The notes: a model not told the origin generated them from the sequence alone. A DNA stretch of 64,000 nucleotides from Kribbella pittospori (GCF_004331465.1 NZ_SJKB01000021.1:1-64000); one strand, 5' to 3'; positions 1-8,973 are shown, numbered from the stretch's first letter. Translations and numbers: made by a program.

Positions 1-62
1 CAGCCCCGCAACATTCGAATCAACCCCAGCCACCACCCACGAACAGGTAGCGTGAACCAACC

Positions 63-299
63 TCACACCAACCGTGTCCGTCGAACCGGGTCAACCCCAA
101 AGAACATGTACCCAATCGTCGGGTGGTCGTTGTTCCATCCCTTGTTCGCCGGGTAGATGCACATCCTGTTGTACGGGCATCCATGGATGCTGTCGGAGTC
201 CGTGCCTGCCTGCGCAGGAACGGCTGCGCCAGTGGCCGCACTTATCGATGCGACAAGTAGCACGAACGCCATCAGTAGTCTTCTCATCGTCTTCGGCAT
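63..299 (-). CDS. Small secreted I36-like protein, probably truncated
   Basis: 78 aa. The start at 299 is chosen because GGAGG lies about 10 bases upstream and because the protein then begins with a textbook signal peptide: basic MPKTMRR, a hydrophobic core, and an AQA-like cleavage region near residue 32. The mature part carries CPYNRMCIYPANKGWNND, which resembles the N-terminal cysteine motif of the actinobacterial peptidase inhibitor I36 family. The family domain is normally longer, and this copy ends abruptly after about 45 mature residues. A matching C-terminal half lies on the opposite strand at 478-649. The family is exported and thought to inhibit proteases or bind surfaces; activity here is doubtful. 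Confidence 0.6.
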   Translation of the reverse strand: MPKTMRRLLMAFVLLVASISAATGAAVPAQAGTDSDSIHGCPYNRMCIYPANKGWNNDHPTIGYMFFGVDPVRRTRLV

Positions 300-477
300 T
301 CGGTGGTCCTCCGATGGTGGCCGGGGATGGGTGGACACCCGGGACGCTAGCTACTGGCAGATCTCTGGCGGTCGAGTTGGCGACTACCAGCCAGAGGTCG
401 GTGGTGCGGTCTGCGATAGCCGGGAGGCCTGAGTTCGCCGCTTGGTCGCCTTCAGTTGGCTGGCGCCGCGGGTCGGC

Positions 478-649
478 CAACGATCAGCTCGCATCGTTCA
501 AGGTGTACGGGAACTGTGATGTGGTTGGCCTGCACGAGCATTACAACCCGTTCACGAACGGCAGGCAGCAGTTGTGTCGAGGCAGCAAGTCCGACGTAGG
601 CAGTTACCTGTGGAGGCACACGACGTCATTGGTTGTCTACGACGGCTGA
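478..649 (+). pseudogene. C-terminal half of an I36/crystallin-like secreted protein
   Basis: An open frame without its own start gives a stretch beginning ANDQLASFKVYGN and continuing through GLHEHYNPF, QQLCRG and LWRHTTSLVVYDG before TGA. This has the look of the second half of small secreted I36 or beta/gamma-crystallin-like proteins: an ND..S.K.Y segment, a Tyr-His-rich strand, a Cys, then a final TSL..Y strand. There is no signal peptide or ribosome site in front. It is best read as the displaced C-terminus of the gene at 63-299, see findings. It could instead be an unrelated remnant. Confidence 0.4.
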
Positions 650-667
650 GCCTCGGCGACGAGACCT

Positions 668-707
668 GTGCGAGCCCGATGGCACGGGCGGACATTCGGG
701 CTCGCAC
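668..707. terminator. Bidirectional hairpin between convergent genes
   Basis: GTGCGAGCCCGA (668-679) pairs perfectly with TCGGGCTCGCAC (696-707), a 12-bp GC-rich stem with a 16-base loop. It sits between the end of the plus-strand remnant (649) and the end of the minus-strand ABC operon (772), as expected of an intrinsic terminator working in both directions. No U-tract is evident. Confidence 0.55.
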
Positions 708-771
708 GTCATGGTCACATCGGTACTGGCGGCCGGATGTTGTGTCGGTGGCGAGATCGTGATCCCGGAGA

Positions 772-2385
772 TCAGGTCGTCTCGATGTCGCGGTGCCGGA
801 AGGTGGTGCTGCCGATGACGGCGAGAGCGGCCGCCAGCCCGGTCAGGATGAGCAGCGGTACGACGGGCAGGTTGGCGAGCGGGGCCGCGGTGGTGTGGGC
901 GAACGGGGACAGGTCGGTGACCCAGTCCGGCAGGTCGAGCAGGGCGCCGAACATGCCGAAGAAGACCGCGTACCCGACGACGATCCAGGCGAGTGCCGAG
1001 GCCGATGGCCGTACGCCGAACAAGGCCGCCGCGACGCCGGCCACGACCATGACGGCCGGGAGAAACGCGAGTGTGCCGACCGTGAGCTCCGCGATCGTGC
1101 CGGGTCCGGCCGCACCGCTCACCGCCCCCAACCCGATTCCGAGACCACTGATCACCAGCAGCGCGGCGGAGGCAAGCGTCGTGAACCCCAGCCACGCGAA
1201 GAACCAGCGCCGGCGGTCGACCGAGGTGGCGAGGGCCGCCTCTGTGTGACCGGTGCGTTCCTCGGATCGCAGCCTCAGTACGGAGATCACGGCGAAGGCG
1301 CCCACGAGGAGCGCGAAGAACAGGGCCATCGTCGAGTAGAAGGCGTCGACCGGATCCTGACCGCTCGCAGTGAACACCTCGCCCAACTGTGGGTTGTCCG
1401 CGACGGCGTCGACGACGGAGTCGCTGAGAGACCCCATCGGTACGGCGAACACGAACAGCCCGATCGCCCACCCGATGAAGCTGACGCGCTGCTGGCGAAC
1501 GGCCAGCCCGAAAGGCGTCGACAACGACGGTGCGGCGTCGGCCCGGCCCAATCTGGGCGGAAGCAGTCCGGCACCGACATCACGCCGTACCGAGACCGCA
1601 TAGCCGATCACGACGGTCACGACGAGGACCGCGATCGAGAGCAGCAGCGGCCACCCGCGGAGGTCGACGAACGGGCGGGCTTGTTGCGTCCAGGCCAGCG
1701 GCGACAGCCAGGACAGCAGGGTGCCGCCGGGCTGGGAGACGTCGCCGATGGCGCGCAGCAGGAAGGCGGCGCCGACCGCCGCCATGGCGAGACTCGAGGC
1801 GGCGCGCGAATGCTCGGTCAGTTGAGTGGTGACGACGGCGATGCCGGCGAACGACAGCCCGGTGAGCCCGATGCCCGCGCCGACGGCGAACGAGTCGGTT
1901 GCGGGAAGGTCGCCGCTGAGCATCGCCAACGCGGTGAGCAGAGCGACGCCGACGTTGGCGATCACGGCGACGATCAGCGCGGCTGTGGTGGCGGCATGCC
2001 GGCCGACGACGGCCGAGCGGATGAGTTCGGCGCGGCCGGTCTCCTCTTCGGCACGGGTGTGGCGGGTGATGAGGAAGATGCTCATCATCGCGGCCGGGAT
2101 AGCCAGGTAGAGCACCATTTCGTTGGTGATCATGGCGCCGAGGGTGTAGTTGTCCAGCCCGTAGCCCGGGCCGGACATCATCTTGGCCGCGGGTGAGTCC
2201 ATCAGTCCGGCGCGGACCTGTCGCTCCGCGGGGGTGCTGTAGACGGTCGGCAGGGCGCTGACCGCGTACAGCATGCCGAGCCCGATGGCTCCGATCCAGA
2301 TGGGCAGTTTCACCCTGTCTCTGCGGAGCGCGAAACGTACGAGTGCGCCGGTGGCGGTGAGATCTTCGTTCATGGCCCAGTTCAT
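772..2385 (-). CDS. ABC exporter permease (antibiotic-exporter type)
   Basis: 537-aa polytopic membrane protein with roughly 12 hydrophobic segments in two similar halves, the layout of the TnrB/COG3559 exporters of polyketide antibiotics, which are ABC-2-type permeases. The N-terminal half has the SAVVGRH.A region and the second half repeats it as TSVDRRRW, typical cytoplasmic coupling segments. The ATG at 2385 overlaps the stop of the upstream ATPase gene (ATGA), so the two are translationally coupled and form the transporter together. It is the last gene of a TetR-ATPase-permease operon. The substrate is unknown; efflux of a toxic or antibiotic compound is inferred from the family. Confidence 0.88.
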   Translation of the reverse strand: MNWAMNEDLTATGALVRFALRRDRVKLPIWIGAIGLGMLYAVSALPTVYSTPAERQVRAGLMDSPAAKMMSGPGYGLDNYTLGAMITNEMVLYLAIPAAMMSIFLITRHTRAEEETGRAELIRSAVVGRHAATTAALIVAVIANVGVALLTALAMLSGDLPATDSFAVGAGIGLTGLSFAGIAVVTTQLTEHSRAASSLAMAAVGAAFLLRAIGDVSQPGGTLLSWLSPLAWTQQARPFVDLRGWPLLLSIAVLVVTVVIGYAVSVRRDVGAGLLPPRLGRADAAPSLSTPFGLAVRQQRVSFIGWAIGLFVFAVPMGSLSDSVVDAVADNPQLGEVFTASGQDPVDAFYSTMALFFALLVGAFAVISVLRLRSEERTGHTEAALATSVDRRRWFFAWLGFTTLASAALLVISGLGIGLGAVSGAAGPGTIAELTVGTLAFLPAVMVVAGVAAALFGVRPSASALAWIVVGYAVFFGMFGALLDLPDWVTDLSPFAHTTAAPLANLPVVPLLILTGLAAALAVIGSTTFRHRDIETT

Positions 2386-3284
2386 GAGTCGGCTCCGACG
2401 AGGTCGTCGCCGTACTGGCGGAGGAACAGTTGCTCCAGGGACGGCGGGGCGCTGTGCAGGGTACGTACGCCGAACTGTCCGAGCTGCCGGATCACGGCGG
2501 GCATCTCGTCGGCGTCGACGTCGAAGGTGACCTCGCTGTCGTCGTACCGCAGATCGTGTACGCCGTTCAGCGCCGCCAGCGTGGTCGGCTGATGATCGAG
2601 GGTGGCGGTGATCGTCGTCCGCGTCAGGTGCCGCAGCCCGGCCAGTGTCCCGGACTGGACGGCGCGGCCGTTGCGGATGATGGTGACGGTGTCACAGAGC
2701 TTCTCGACCTCGGCGAGGATGTGGCTGGACAGCAGGACGGAGCGCCCGGCCTGCTTCGCATCGGCGATGCAGTCCTGGAAGACGGTCTCCATCAGCGGGT
2801 CGAGACCTGACGTGGGTTCGTCGAGGATCAGCAGTTCGACGTCGGCGGCGAGTGCCGCGACCAGGGCGACTTTCTGCCGGTTGCCCTTGCTGTAGGTGCG
2901 GCCTTTCTTCGTCGGGTCGAGTTCGAACCGCTCGAGCAGCTCGTTCTTGCGAGCCTTGTCGGGGCCGCCACGGAGGCGGGACAGCAGGTCGATCGCTTCG
3001 CCGCCGGTCAGGTTCGGCCACAGGCTCACGTCACCGGGGACGTAGGAGAGCCGGCGGTGCAGGGCGACGGCGTCGTTCCACGGGTGCTTACCGAGCACCG
3101 AGACGTCGCCGGAGTCGGCGCGCAGCAGGCCGAGCAGGACCCTGATCGTGGTCGACTTGCCGGCCCCGTTCGGGCCGAGGAACCCGGCCACCTGACCGGT
3201 CGGGACGGACAGGTCGAGGCCGTCGAGGGCCTTCACCTGACCGAAGGACTTGTGCAGTTGCGAGATCTCCAGGGCAGCAGGCAT
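2382..3284 (-). CDS. ABC transporter ATP-binding protein
   Basis: 300 aa. The start at 3284 is favoured over longer frames because GGAGAGG lies about 9 bases upstream and MPAALEI begins the domain. Walker A is GPNGAGKST, the signature region reads YSKGNRQKV (a variant of LSGGQ common in drug-type ABC proteins), Walker B with the catalytic Glu is LLILDEPTSG, and the H-loop lies in SSHILAEVE. After the ATPase core comes a C-terminal domain of about 80 residues of the DUF4162 kind found in DrrA-like subunits. It energises the permease encoded next in the operon. The 88-base gap to the TetR gene contains its own ribosome site. Confidence 0.92.
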   Translation of the reverse strand: MPAALEISQLHKSFGQVKALDGLDLSVPTGQVAGFLGPNGAGKSTTIRVLLGLLRADSGDVSVLGKHPWNDAVALHRRLSYVPGDVSLWPNLTGGEAIDLLSRLRGGPDKARKNELLERFELDPTKKGRTYSKGNRQKVALVAALAADVELLILDEPTSGLDPLMETVFQDCIADAKQAGRSVLLSSHILAEVEKLCDTVTIIRNGRAVQSGTLAGLRHLTRTTITATLDHQPTTLAALNGVHDLRYDDSEVTFDVDADEMPAVIRQLGQFGVRTLHSAPPSLEQLFLRQYGDDLVGADS

Positions 3285-3372
3285 TGCTGAACCTCTCCAG
3301 AGTGTTCCGGGATACTCCCGGCGTGATGTCGTCTTCGGGGCATCGCAGCGGCGACGCCGTGTCCGCAAGTAC

Positions 3373-4038
3373 TTACCGCTGCTCGGCGGCCGGCGGATCG
3401 GGGACGTACATCAGGTAGTCGTCGAGCATCGTACGGTCGACGAACAGGCCGTCGGTGAACAGCTCCAGCGCGGGGAGGGTGATCTCGTCGGACATCCGAC
3501 GCAGCTCGTCCCGGAAGTCGCTGACCTCCACGGCCTTGCCGTGCAGGGACATCCACAGCAGCAGCGAGCCCGTGTGCTGGTACGTCAGCCACCGGGCCCG
3601 GGCGGCCGGGTCGCGGCTCGGCCGGATCATGCCGGACTGTACGCCGGCCTCCAGGTAGTCCTCGGCGTCCTTGGCCATCCGGTCGACGAAGACCTTGCCG
3701 AGTTCGCCGCCGGCCTGCATGCTGCGCAGGGCATACATCGCGTACGGCGCGTACTGCTCGACCTCGGCGAGCTGCGCGATCGCGTTCACGCTCCGCGTCG
3801 TCGCCTTCATCTTCTCGGAGTGGATGAACTCCAGCACGTACGCGTCGCAGGCCGCGCGCAGACCGTCCTTCGACCCGAAATGGTGGACGACAAGTCCCGC
3901 GGTCACACCGGCATCCGCCGCCACCGCACGCAGCCCGGCCGAGAACCCGTCCCGCCCGAACCGCTGGAGCGCGGCATCCCGGATCCGAGCCGCCGTACCG
4001 ACCGGCGGCTCACTGTCCGAACCCTGCGTTGAACGCAC
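3373..4038 (-). CDS. TetR-family repressor of the adjacent ABC exporter
   Basis: About 221 aa. The helix-turn-helix occupies residues 20-60 (IRDAALQRF, then VTAGLVVHHFGSKDGL), followed by an all-helical ligand domain. I place the start at the GTG at 4038; a TTG at 4044 is also in frame. There is no clear Shine-Dalgarno and the start lies inside the operator-like palindrome at 4029-4044, so the mRNA is probably leaderless and autorepressed. It heads an operon with the ATPase and permease, the usual arrangement for drug-responsive efflux. The inducer is unknown. Confidence 0.88.
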   Translation of the reverse strand: MRSTQGSDSEPPVGTAARIRDAALQRFGRDGFSAGLRAVAADAGVTAGLVVHHFGSKDGLRAACDAYVLEFIHSEKMKATTRSVNAIAQLAEVEQYAPYAMYALRSMQAGGELGKVFVDRMAKDAEDYLEAGVQSGMIRPSRDPAARARWLTYQHTGSLLLWMSLHGKAVEVSDFRDELRRMSDEITLPALELFTDGLFVDRTMLDDYLMYVPDPPAAEQR

Positions 4039-4062
4039 GTTCAAAGGCTAAACGAGTGTTCA
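4029..4062. promoter_or_regulatory. Tandem TetR operator
   Basis: The perfect arms TTGAACG and CGTTCAA flank a 2-base spacer at 4029-4044, and a weaker copy TAAACG..TGTTCA lies at 4049-4062, centred 19 bp away. The element overlaps the start of the TetR gene, so binding would block the promoter of the whole exporter operon. Two sites on nearly the same face of the helix suggest cooperative binding of two dimers, as in QacR-like regulators. Confidence 0.65.
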
Positions 4063-4210
4063 ACGCGCGCGCAACCCCTCGGTGATCGCCCGACTACGGC
4101 CCAGGTGCCCGTGCCGGGACCGAGGACGATCAGGCTCTCGCCGTACCGAGCTCGATCGTGACAACGAGGCCTCTGGTGTTATCCGCCGAACGGACTCGTG
4201 TGTCAGAAGC

Positions 4211-5191
4211 TCAGGATGAGAGCAGTAGCGGCATTGTGAGGGCGTACGCGCCGAGCAGGACGAGGGCCTCGACGCGAGTCAGCGCAAGGCCCCGGCGCAG
4301 CAGCATCCAGGCCAGGCCGGCGGTCAGGATCATCGTGACGCTCAGGGCGACGGCGGCCCGTTCGGTCGCGGCCGGACCGGAGGCGAGTCCGACGACCGCG
4401 CCCCCGACCAGACTGTTGAACAGGTTGCTGCCGAACAGGTTTCCGACGACGAGCTCGGACTCGCCGCGGCGCTGAGCCTGCACAGTGGTCACCAACTCCG
4501 GCAGCGACGTACCGAGCGCGACGACTGTGAAGCCGATGATGACCTGTGGTACGGCGAGATCGGTCGCGATCGCCGACGCGTTCGAGACCAAGAGCTGAGC
4601 ACCGACCAGGACTCCCGCCAGGCCGAGGACCGCGCGCACCGGCTCGAACCATGCCGGCAGTCTCGACGCTTGCACGGGCACGTCAACGGTCGCGGGTGCC
4701 TGCGTGAACTCCGTCGCTTCCTCCGCGACGTCCTCGTTGCTGCGCCCTTCGCGGGCCCAGCGCACGAGGGCGAACACCGCGCACACGCCTGCGACGGCGA
4801 GCGCCACACCGGTCACCGGGCTCAGGCCCACCCACGCCAGAAACGAGAACAGGACCACGGCGGCCACGGCGAGCGGCACCTCGCGACGGATCACGTGCGA
4901 GGTCACCGCCACCGACCCGGCCAACGCTGCGATGCCGAGGACGAGCGTCAGGTTCAGGATGTTGGACCCGGCGATGTTGCCGACCGCCAGACCGGTGTCC
5001 CCGTGCGCCGCGGCGACACCGGAAACGAGGAACTCAGGCGTCGACGTACCCAGACCGATGACCACGACACCGACCACGACCGGGCTGATCCGCAAGCGCT
5101 GCGCCAGCCGAGACGAGCCGAGGACGAGGTGATCGGCCGCCAAGGTCAGGACGACCAGCCCCGCGACAGCAAGCAGAATCCGGAACAGCAT
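4211..5191 (-). CDS. Calcium/sodium:cation antiporter (CaCA family)
   Basis: 326 aa starting at MLFRILLAV; AAGGGCGAT upstream serves as ribosome site and makes the longer start at 5218 unnecessary. Two inverted halves of five membrane segments each carry the ion-binding alpha repeats: GLGTSTPEFLVSG in the first and ALGTSLPELVTTV in the second, with the acidic residue of each motif present. Between them is an acidic cytoplasmic loop (about residues 155-195). This is the YrbG/CaxA type of Na+/Ca2+ or K+-dependent exchanger. It is a single-gene unit between two regulator-transporter systems; no regulation is evident. Confidence 0.92.
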   Translation of the reverse strand: MLFRILLAVAGLVVLTLAADHLVLGSSRLAQRLRISPVVVGVVVIGLGTSTPEFLVSGVAAAHGDTGLAVGNIAGSNILNLTLVLGIAALAGSVAVTSHVIRREVPLAVAAVVLFSFLAWVGLSPVTGVALAVAGVCAVFALVRWAREGRSNEDVAEEATEFTQAPATVDVPVQASRLPAWFEPVRAVLGLAGVLVGAQLLVSNASAIATDLAVPQVIIGFTVVALGTSLPELVTTVQAQRRGESELVVGNLFGSNLFNSLVGGAVVGLASGPAATERAAVALSVTMILTAGLAWMLLRRGLALTRVEALVLLGAYALTMPLLLSS

Positions 5192-5321
5192 GAGATCGCC
5201 CTTCGGTCGGCACACCACACCCCGCCGCCGACCAGGCTTCCCGGCACACCATCGAGCAAGCTACACGATTTATTGCGCTGTCTCCTTCCGTAGGGAGTGT
5301 CCGTGGTTGTGCACCGACGGC

Positions 5322-5336
5322 TGTTAGTGACTAACA
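5322..5336. promoter_or_regulatory. Palindromic operator of the second TetR-ABC operon
   Basis: TGTTAGTGACTAACA is a perfect 15-bp palindrome (7-bp arms around a central G), ending 8 bases before the likely GTG start of the TetR gene at 5344. The position fits an autoregulatory TetR operator overlapping the transcription start of a leaderless message. Confidence 0.7.
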
Positions 5337-5343
5337 TTTGGGT

Positions 5344-5916
5344 GTGGTTGCGCTGAGTTCGGCCCGTTCGTTGCGTACCCGGGCGCGGATTGTGGATGTT
5401 GCGCTCGACCTGTTTGAGCGTGACGGTTACGAGGCCACGACGACAGCGCAGATCGCCGCGGCCGCAGGTGTGACGCCGATGACGTTCTTTCGGCACTTTT
5501 CAACGAAGGCTGCAGTCGTGGTGTCAGATCCGTACGACCCTGTCATTGCCGAGGCTGTCGAGGCGCAGCCCTTGAGTTTGCCTGCGTTGGAGCGCACGCG
5601 CCGAGGCATGCTCGTGGCTCTGGAAGCACTTGGCGCGCTCGAGGACGTGACGGCGCGCAGACGAGTCGCGCTGGCTGCCTCGCATCCGGCCCTGCGCGCT
5701 GCGGTCGCGGAGGCGACGGTGGCCACAGAGCAGGCCATTGTCGAGCGCCTGGTGCGCGGCGGCGCGGACAAGTTCGACGCCAGGATCGCTGCGGGGGCTT
5801 GCCTGGGTGCGGCCACGGCTGCGCTACTGGCCCTTCCTGAATTCGGTGGCACGCTGGCCGAGGCCGTGTCCCGGGCGTTGAGGCAGCTGGAGCCGTACGG
5901 ACGGAGTGTCTCGTGA
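5344..5916 (+). CDS. TetR-family regulator
   Basis: About 190 aa. The HTH is clear: IVDVALDLFERDGYEATTT, then AAAAGVTPMTFFRHFSTK. The GTG at 5344 is taken as the start; the TTG at 5338 is an alternative in the same frame. The ligand-binding C-terminus is Ala-rich and helical. The gene overlaps the following ABC ATPase by 4 bases and starts just after a perfect palindrome, so it very likely controls its own operon (regulator, ATPase, permease). Confidence 0.88.
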   Translation: MVALSSARSLRTRARIVDVALDLFERDGYEATTTAQIAAAAGVTPMTFFRHFSTKAAVVVSDPYDPVIAEAVEAQPLSLPALERTRRGMLVALEALGALEDVTARRRVALAASHPALRAAVAEATVATEQAIVERLVRGGADKFDARIAAGACLGAATAALLALPEFGGTLAEAVSRALRQLEPYGRSVS

Positions 5917-6665
5917 CCGCCGCGTTGGAACTCGACGGAGTCAGCCGTGCGTTCGCCGGTCGGCCTGCCCTCGAGGGATTCACGCTCCGGGTCGAGCCCG
6001 GGGAAGTCGTGGCGATCATCGGGCTCAACGGTGCAGGCAAGACCACGGCGATGCGGATCCTCGTGGGTCGCTTGACGGCCGATCGCGGCACCGCCCGGGT
6101 GCTCGGCACCGACCCGGCGCATCTGCCTCGCGCGGCGTCGCTGCGGTTCGGCCATGTCGTTGACACGCCGCTGGTCTACGGCGAGCTGACGGTCCGGGAG
6201 AACCTTCGGTGCGCCGGACGGCTGCACGGGTTCTCCGCCATCGGCGCCGCTCGGGCCGCCGAGCAGGCGATGTCGCGGTTCGAGCTGGAACCGTGGGCCG
6301 ACGTACGGGGTCGCGCCTTGTCGCAGGGAAATCGGCAACGGGTAGGGATCGCCGGGGCTGTTCTGCATCGCCCGATGGCACTGGTATTGGACGAGCCGAC
6401 CAGCGCTCTGGACCCGCGTGGCGTTGTCATCGTCCGCGAGCTGGTCCGTGAGTTGGCGGTCAACAGCTGCGCGGTGCTTGTCTCGAGTCATCATCTCGAC
6501 GAGGTCGCCCGAATCGCGGACCGAATCGCGGTTGTGCACGCCGGACGCGTCATCGGATCGCTCGGGCCCGGCGAGACAAACCTGGAGCGCCGCTTCTTCG
6601 CCATGGCGCTTGCCGACGACGAAAGCCGAGCGGCGACAGGCTCAGTACGAGATGGCCGACCGTGA
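5913..6665 (+). CDS. ABC transporter ATP-binding protein
   Basis: 250 aa from a GTG that overlaps the TetR stop. Walker A is GLNGAGKTT, the signature reads LSQGNRQRV, Walker B is LVLDEPTSALD and the switch His lies in SSHHLDEV. These are all the residues needed for ATP hydrolysis. It is of the short, single-domain type that pairs with ABC-2-like permeases, and its partner follows with a 4-base overlap. Substrate unknown. Confidence 0.92.
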   Translation: MTAALELDGVSRAFAGRPALEGFTLRVEPGEVVAIIGLNGAGKTTAMRILVGRLTADRGTARVLGTDPAHLPRAASLRFGHVVDTPLVYGELTVRENLRCAGRLHGFSAIGAARAAEQAMSRFELEPWADVRGRALSQGNRQRVGIAGAVLHRPMALVLDEPTSALDPRGVVIVRELVRELAVNSCAVLVSSHHLDEVARIADRIAVVHAGRVIGSLGPGETNLERRFFAMALADDESRAATGSVRDGRP

Positions 6666-7438
6666 ACGCGATCGCAACCGCCTGGTCCGTTGAGCTGCTC
6701 AAGCTCCGACGTAGCGTCGTGGCCTGGGTGGTCACACCGCTTCTGGTGGTGATAGTGCCGTTGGCGAGCGTGGGTTCGGTTGCGCTCGCCCGCTCGCCCG
6801 ACCTCTCCGGGCCGGCGGCCGGGAAGTTCGGCGCCTTCGCGACCGGTCCCCTCGCTGTGGCCTGCCTCGAGGTGTGCGGGCAGATTCTGTCGGTTGCCAC
6901 CCTGGGCGCCGGCGGCTTCGCGGCCGCCTGGACATTCGGACGAGAATTCGGCGAGGGTACGGTCGGTGCCCTGTTCGGACTGCCCGTCCCGCGACGTTCG
7001 ATCGCTCTCGCGAAAGGGCTTCTGCTCCTCTGCTGGCTCACCGCGTGTGTTCTCCTGGCCGTGGCCGTCACGATCGGCGCCTCGATGGTGGTCGGCGGCA
7101 AACTCGGCCCCGATGCCTGGCTGGCCGCCGGGATCGGGCTCGGGGCAGGCTCCTTGGGCGTCGGGCTCGCGCTGCCCTTCGCCTGGGTCGCCACCGTCAC
7201 CCGCAGCGCGCTGGGGACGGCGGGTGTCCTGGTAGGGCTGGTCGCCGTGACACAGGTCATCGTCGTGCTGGGGGCGGGGTCGTGGTTCCCGTACGCAGTC
7301 CCGTCCCTGTGGGCTGGGGCCGGCGGACCGGAGGCGTCCGCGGGGATAGGTCCGGCCGCGGTCCTACTAACCGCCGCCGTCGCGCCGGCCGGACTGGCGG
7401 CAGTCGGTTGGGCGTGGGCAAGGCTGAGCGACGTCTAG
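6662..7438 (+). CDS. ABC transporter permease
   Basis: 258 aa with six predicted membrane segments: residues 20-45, 75-98, 118-143, 150-172, 180-205 and 228-250. The coupling segment GREFGEGTVGALFGLPVPRR resembles the REF..GT.....P.SR motif of ABC-2-type permeases. The GTG start overlaps the ATPase stop, so regulator, ATPase and permease form one translationally coupled operon. Probably exports a small molecule; nothing in the sequence fixes which. Confidence 0.88.
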   Translation: MNAIATAWSVELLKLRRSVVAWVVTPLLVVIVPLASVGSVALARSPDLSGPAAGKFGAFATGPLAVACLEVCGQILSVATLGAGGFAAAWTFGREFGEGTVGALFGLPVPRRSIALAKGLLLLCWLTACVLLAVAVTIGASMVVGGKLGPDAWLAAGIGLGAGSLGVGLALPFAWVATVTRSALGTAGVLVGLVAVTQVIVVLGAGSWFPYAVPSLWAGAGGPEASAGIGPAAVLLTAAVAPAGLAAVGWAWARLSDV

Positions 7439-7791
7439 CGACGGCGGTACTCCGGCTCGCCCCTGCCGAGCCGGTGCTGGCGATCCACGTGGCCTGGAGT
7501 GAGTTCACCGATGAACCTCTGGTGAACAGCACCGTCGCCCAACTCGTCCGGCCGGCCGAGACCGTGCGCAAGAACTCATCACCGAGAGCGGTTCATGACC
7601 TTCATTCCTTCGGCATCATGGCCCGGTATGCCGGCCGGCGGCTACGCGAGCAGGGTCCGCCGCCGGATCCGGCGGCGTGACGAGAGCGCGGAACTCGAAC
7701 TCGACGAATCGGTCCCGCGGACGCCGCCGTTCGTTCCCCGCGGAGCCACCAGCACGCTCGAGTCATTGGCCAGGATCTTCCCGGTGACGAC
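7439..7791. other. Intergenic stretch at the edge of the decay zone
   Basis: About 350 bases with open frames on both strands but no start with a ribosome site and no domain I recognise. It lies between the intact permease gene and the alcohol dehydrogenase remnant, and probably contains deletion debris of that gene's 3' end. Confidence 0.4.
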
Positions 7792-8235
7792 TCATCCGTT
7801 GCTCGATCGCGCCTTCGATGTTGCCTTCGCCGTGCACGAGTACGCGCCCAGCTCGACAGCGGCCTCGCGCTTGTCACGTGCGATCGCGACCGTCTCGAGT
7901 CCCATGGCAGCAGCGAACTGCACCGCAAGATGGCCGAGACCTCCGATGCCGAGCACGGCGACCAGGTCACCGGGCTCGGCGCCGGAGTACCGCAGGGCAT
8001 GGAACGTGGTGACGCCGGCGCACCCGAACGATGCCGCTTCCGGAAGGGGCATCCCGTCAGGAACGTGGACAAGTGCGGACGCGGGGACCGTGATCGTCGT
8101 CGACCAGCCGCCGACGTACGACAGGCCCGGGATCTGCCGGTCCGGACAGTGGACGACGTCGCCGCCGCGGCAGGCGGCGCAGTGCCCGGAGCTGCCGCCG
8201 AACCAGCCGACGGTGGCGTTCGTGCACGCCGACCA
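7792..8235 (-). pseudogene. Zinc alcohol dehydrogenase fragment (AdhP/MDR type)
   Basis: The reverse strand encodes a continuous mid-section of a medium-chain dehydrogenase. The structural-zinc lobe has HCAACRGG and HCPD, then come IPGLSYVGG and the loop ASFGCAGVTTFHALR, then the NAD-binding GIGGLGHLAVQFAAAMG and VAIARDK. The catalytic N-terminal zinc domain is missing or out of frame above about 8235, and the sequence diverges after ELGA near 7840 into a short unrelated tail. The fragment is about 145 aa against about 340 for the family, so it cannot be functional. It belongs to the cluster of decayed genes from 7.4 to 17.1 kb. Confidence 0.75.
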
Positions 8236-8496
8236 CCTGCATCGGTGCCGTCGCTTCGGTGACCTGCACGGCCCGATGATCGCGGGAATCGTTCCGGGAC
8301 AAGAAACGCCTCGCCCGGGTCAGGCGGCGTCGCAGATGCGGATGTCGGGGACGCCCTGCAGCAACGCGGACAGGCCTCCGACGACTAGACGCCCATACGG
8401 ATCCGGTCCTCACCGGGTTCGGTCAGCCGCCTGGCATCCGGAGCCCCTCGAGATTGAGTCGTTCAATGCATCGAGCATAGGCACCGGCGCGCCGTC

Positions 8497-8973
8497 TCAG
8501 CGGACGGGATACGGCCGCAGCGGCACGGAGTGCTTCATCACGATTGTCGAGTTGAGCCCGGTGACTCCGGGCAGCTGGACCAGCGTCGACTCGTACAGCT
8601 TCTGGTAGGCGGCCAGGTCCGCACTGACGACGCGGATCAGGTAGTCCGGTTCCCCGAAGAGTCGTTGAGCCTCGATGATCTGCGGTACGTCGGCGATGGC
8701 GGCGTCGAACGCTTCGACGGCGCCGGGGCGGTCCAGCGCGGCGAAGACCAGCACCTCGAACCCGAGCCCCAGCGCCGTCGGGTCGGCAACGGCCCGGTAT
8801 CCGCGCAGGACGCCGTCGTCTTCCAAGGTCCGCACTCGCCGTTGGCAGCGAGAGACGCTCAGCTGCACCCGGTCCGCCAGCTCAGTGATTGTAATTCGCC
8901 CTTGGTCCTGCAGGAGGGCAACAATCTCGCGATCGATCGCATCCACAGCTCGAAATCTATCGCCAACGGCCAT
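8497..8973 (-). CDS. Lrp/AsnC-family transcriptional regulator
   Basis: 158 aa. N-terminal winged HTH: DREIVALLQDQGRITITELA followed by LSVSRCQRRVRTLEDDGVL. The C-terminal RAM/ligand domain, about residues 75-145, begins EVLVFAALDR and includes FGEPDYLIRVVS. The ATG at 8973 is preferred because the DNA-binding domain begins about 10 residues later; a longer frame from 9030 has no support. Such regulators sense amino acids and often control a neighbouring transporter or catabolic gene. Here the neighbours on both sides are broken genes, so its target is unclear. Confidence 0.88.
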   Translation of the reverse strand: MAVGDRFRAVDAIDREIVALLQDQGRITITELADRVQLSVSRCQRRVRTLEDDGVLRGYRAVADPTALGLGFEVLVFAALDRPGAVEAFDAAIADVPQIIEAQRLFGEPDYLIRVVSADLAAYQKLYESTLVQLPGVTGLNSTIVMKHSVPLRPYPVR

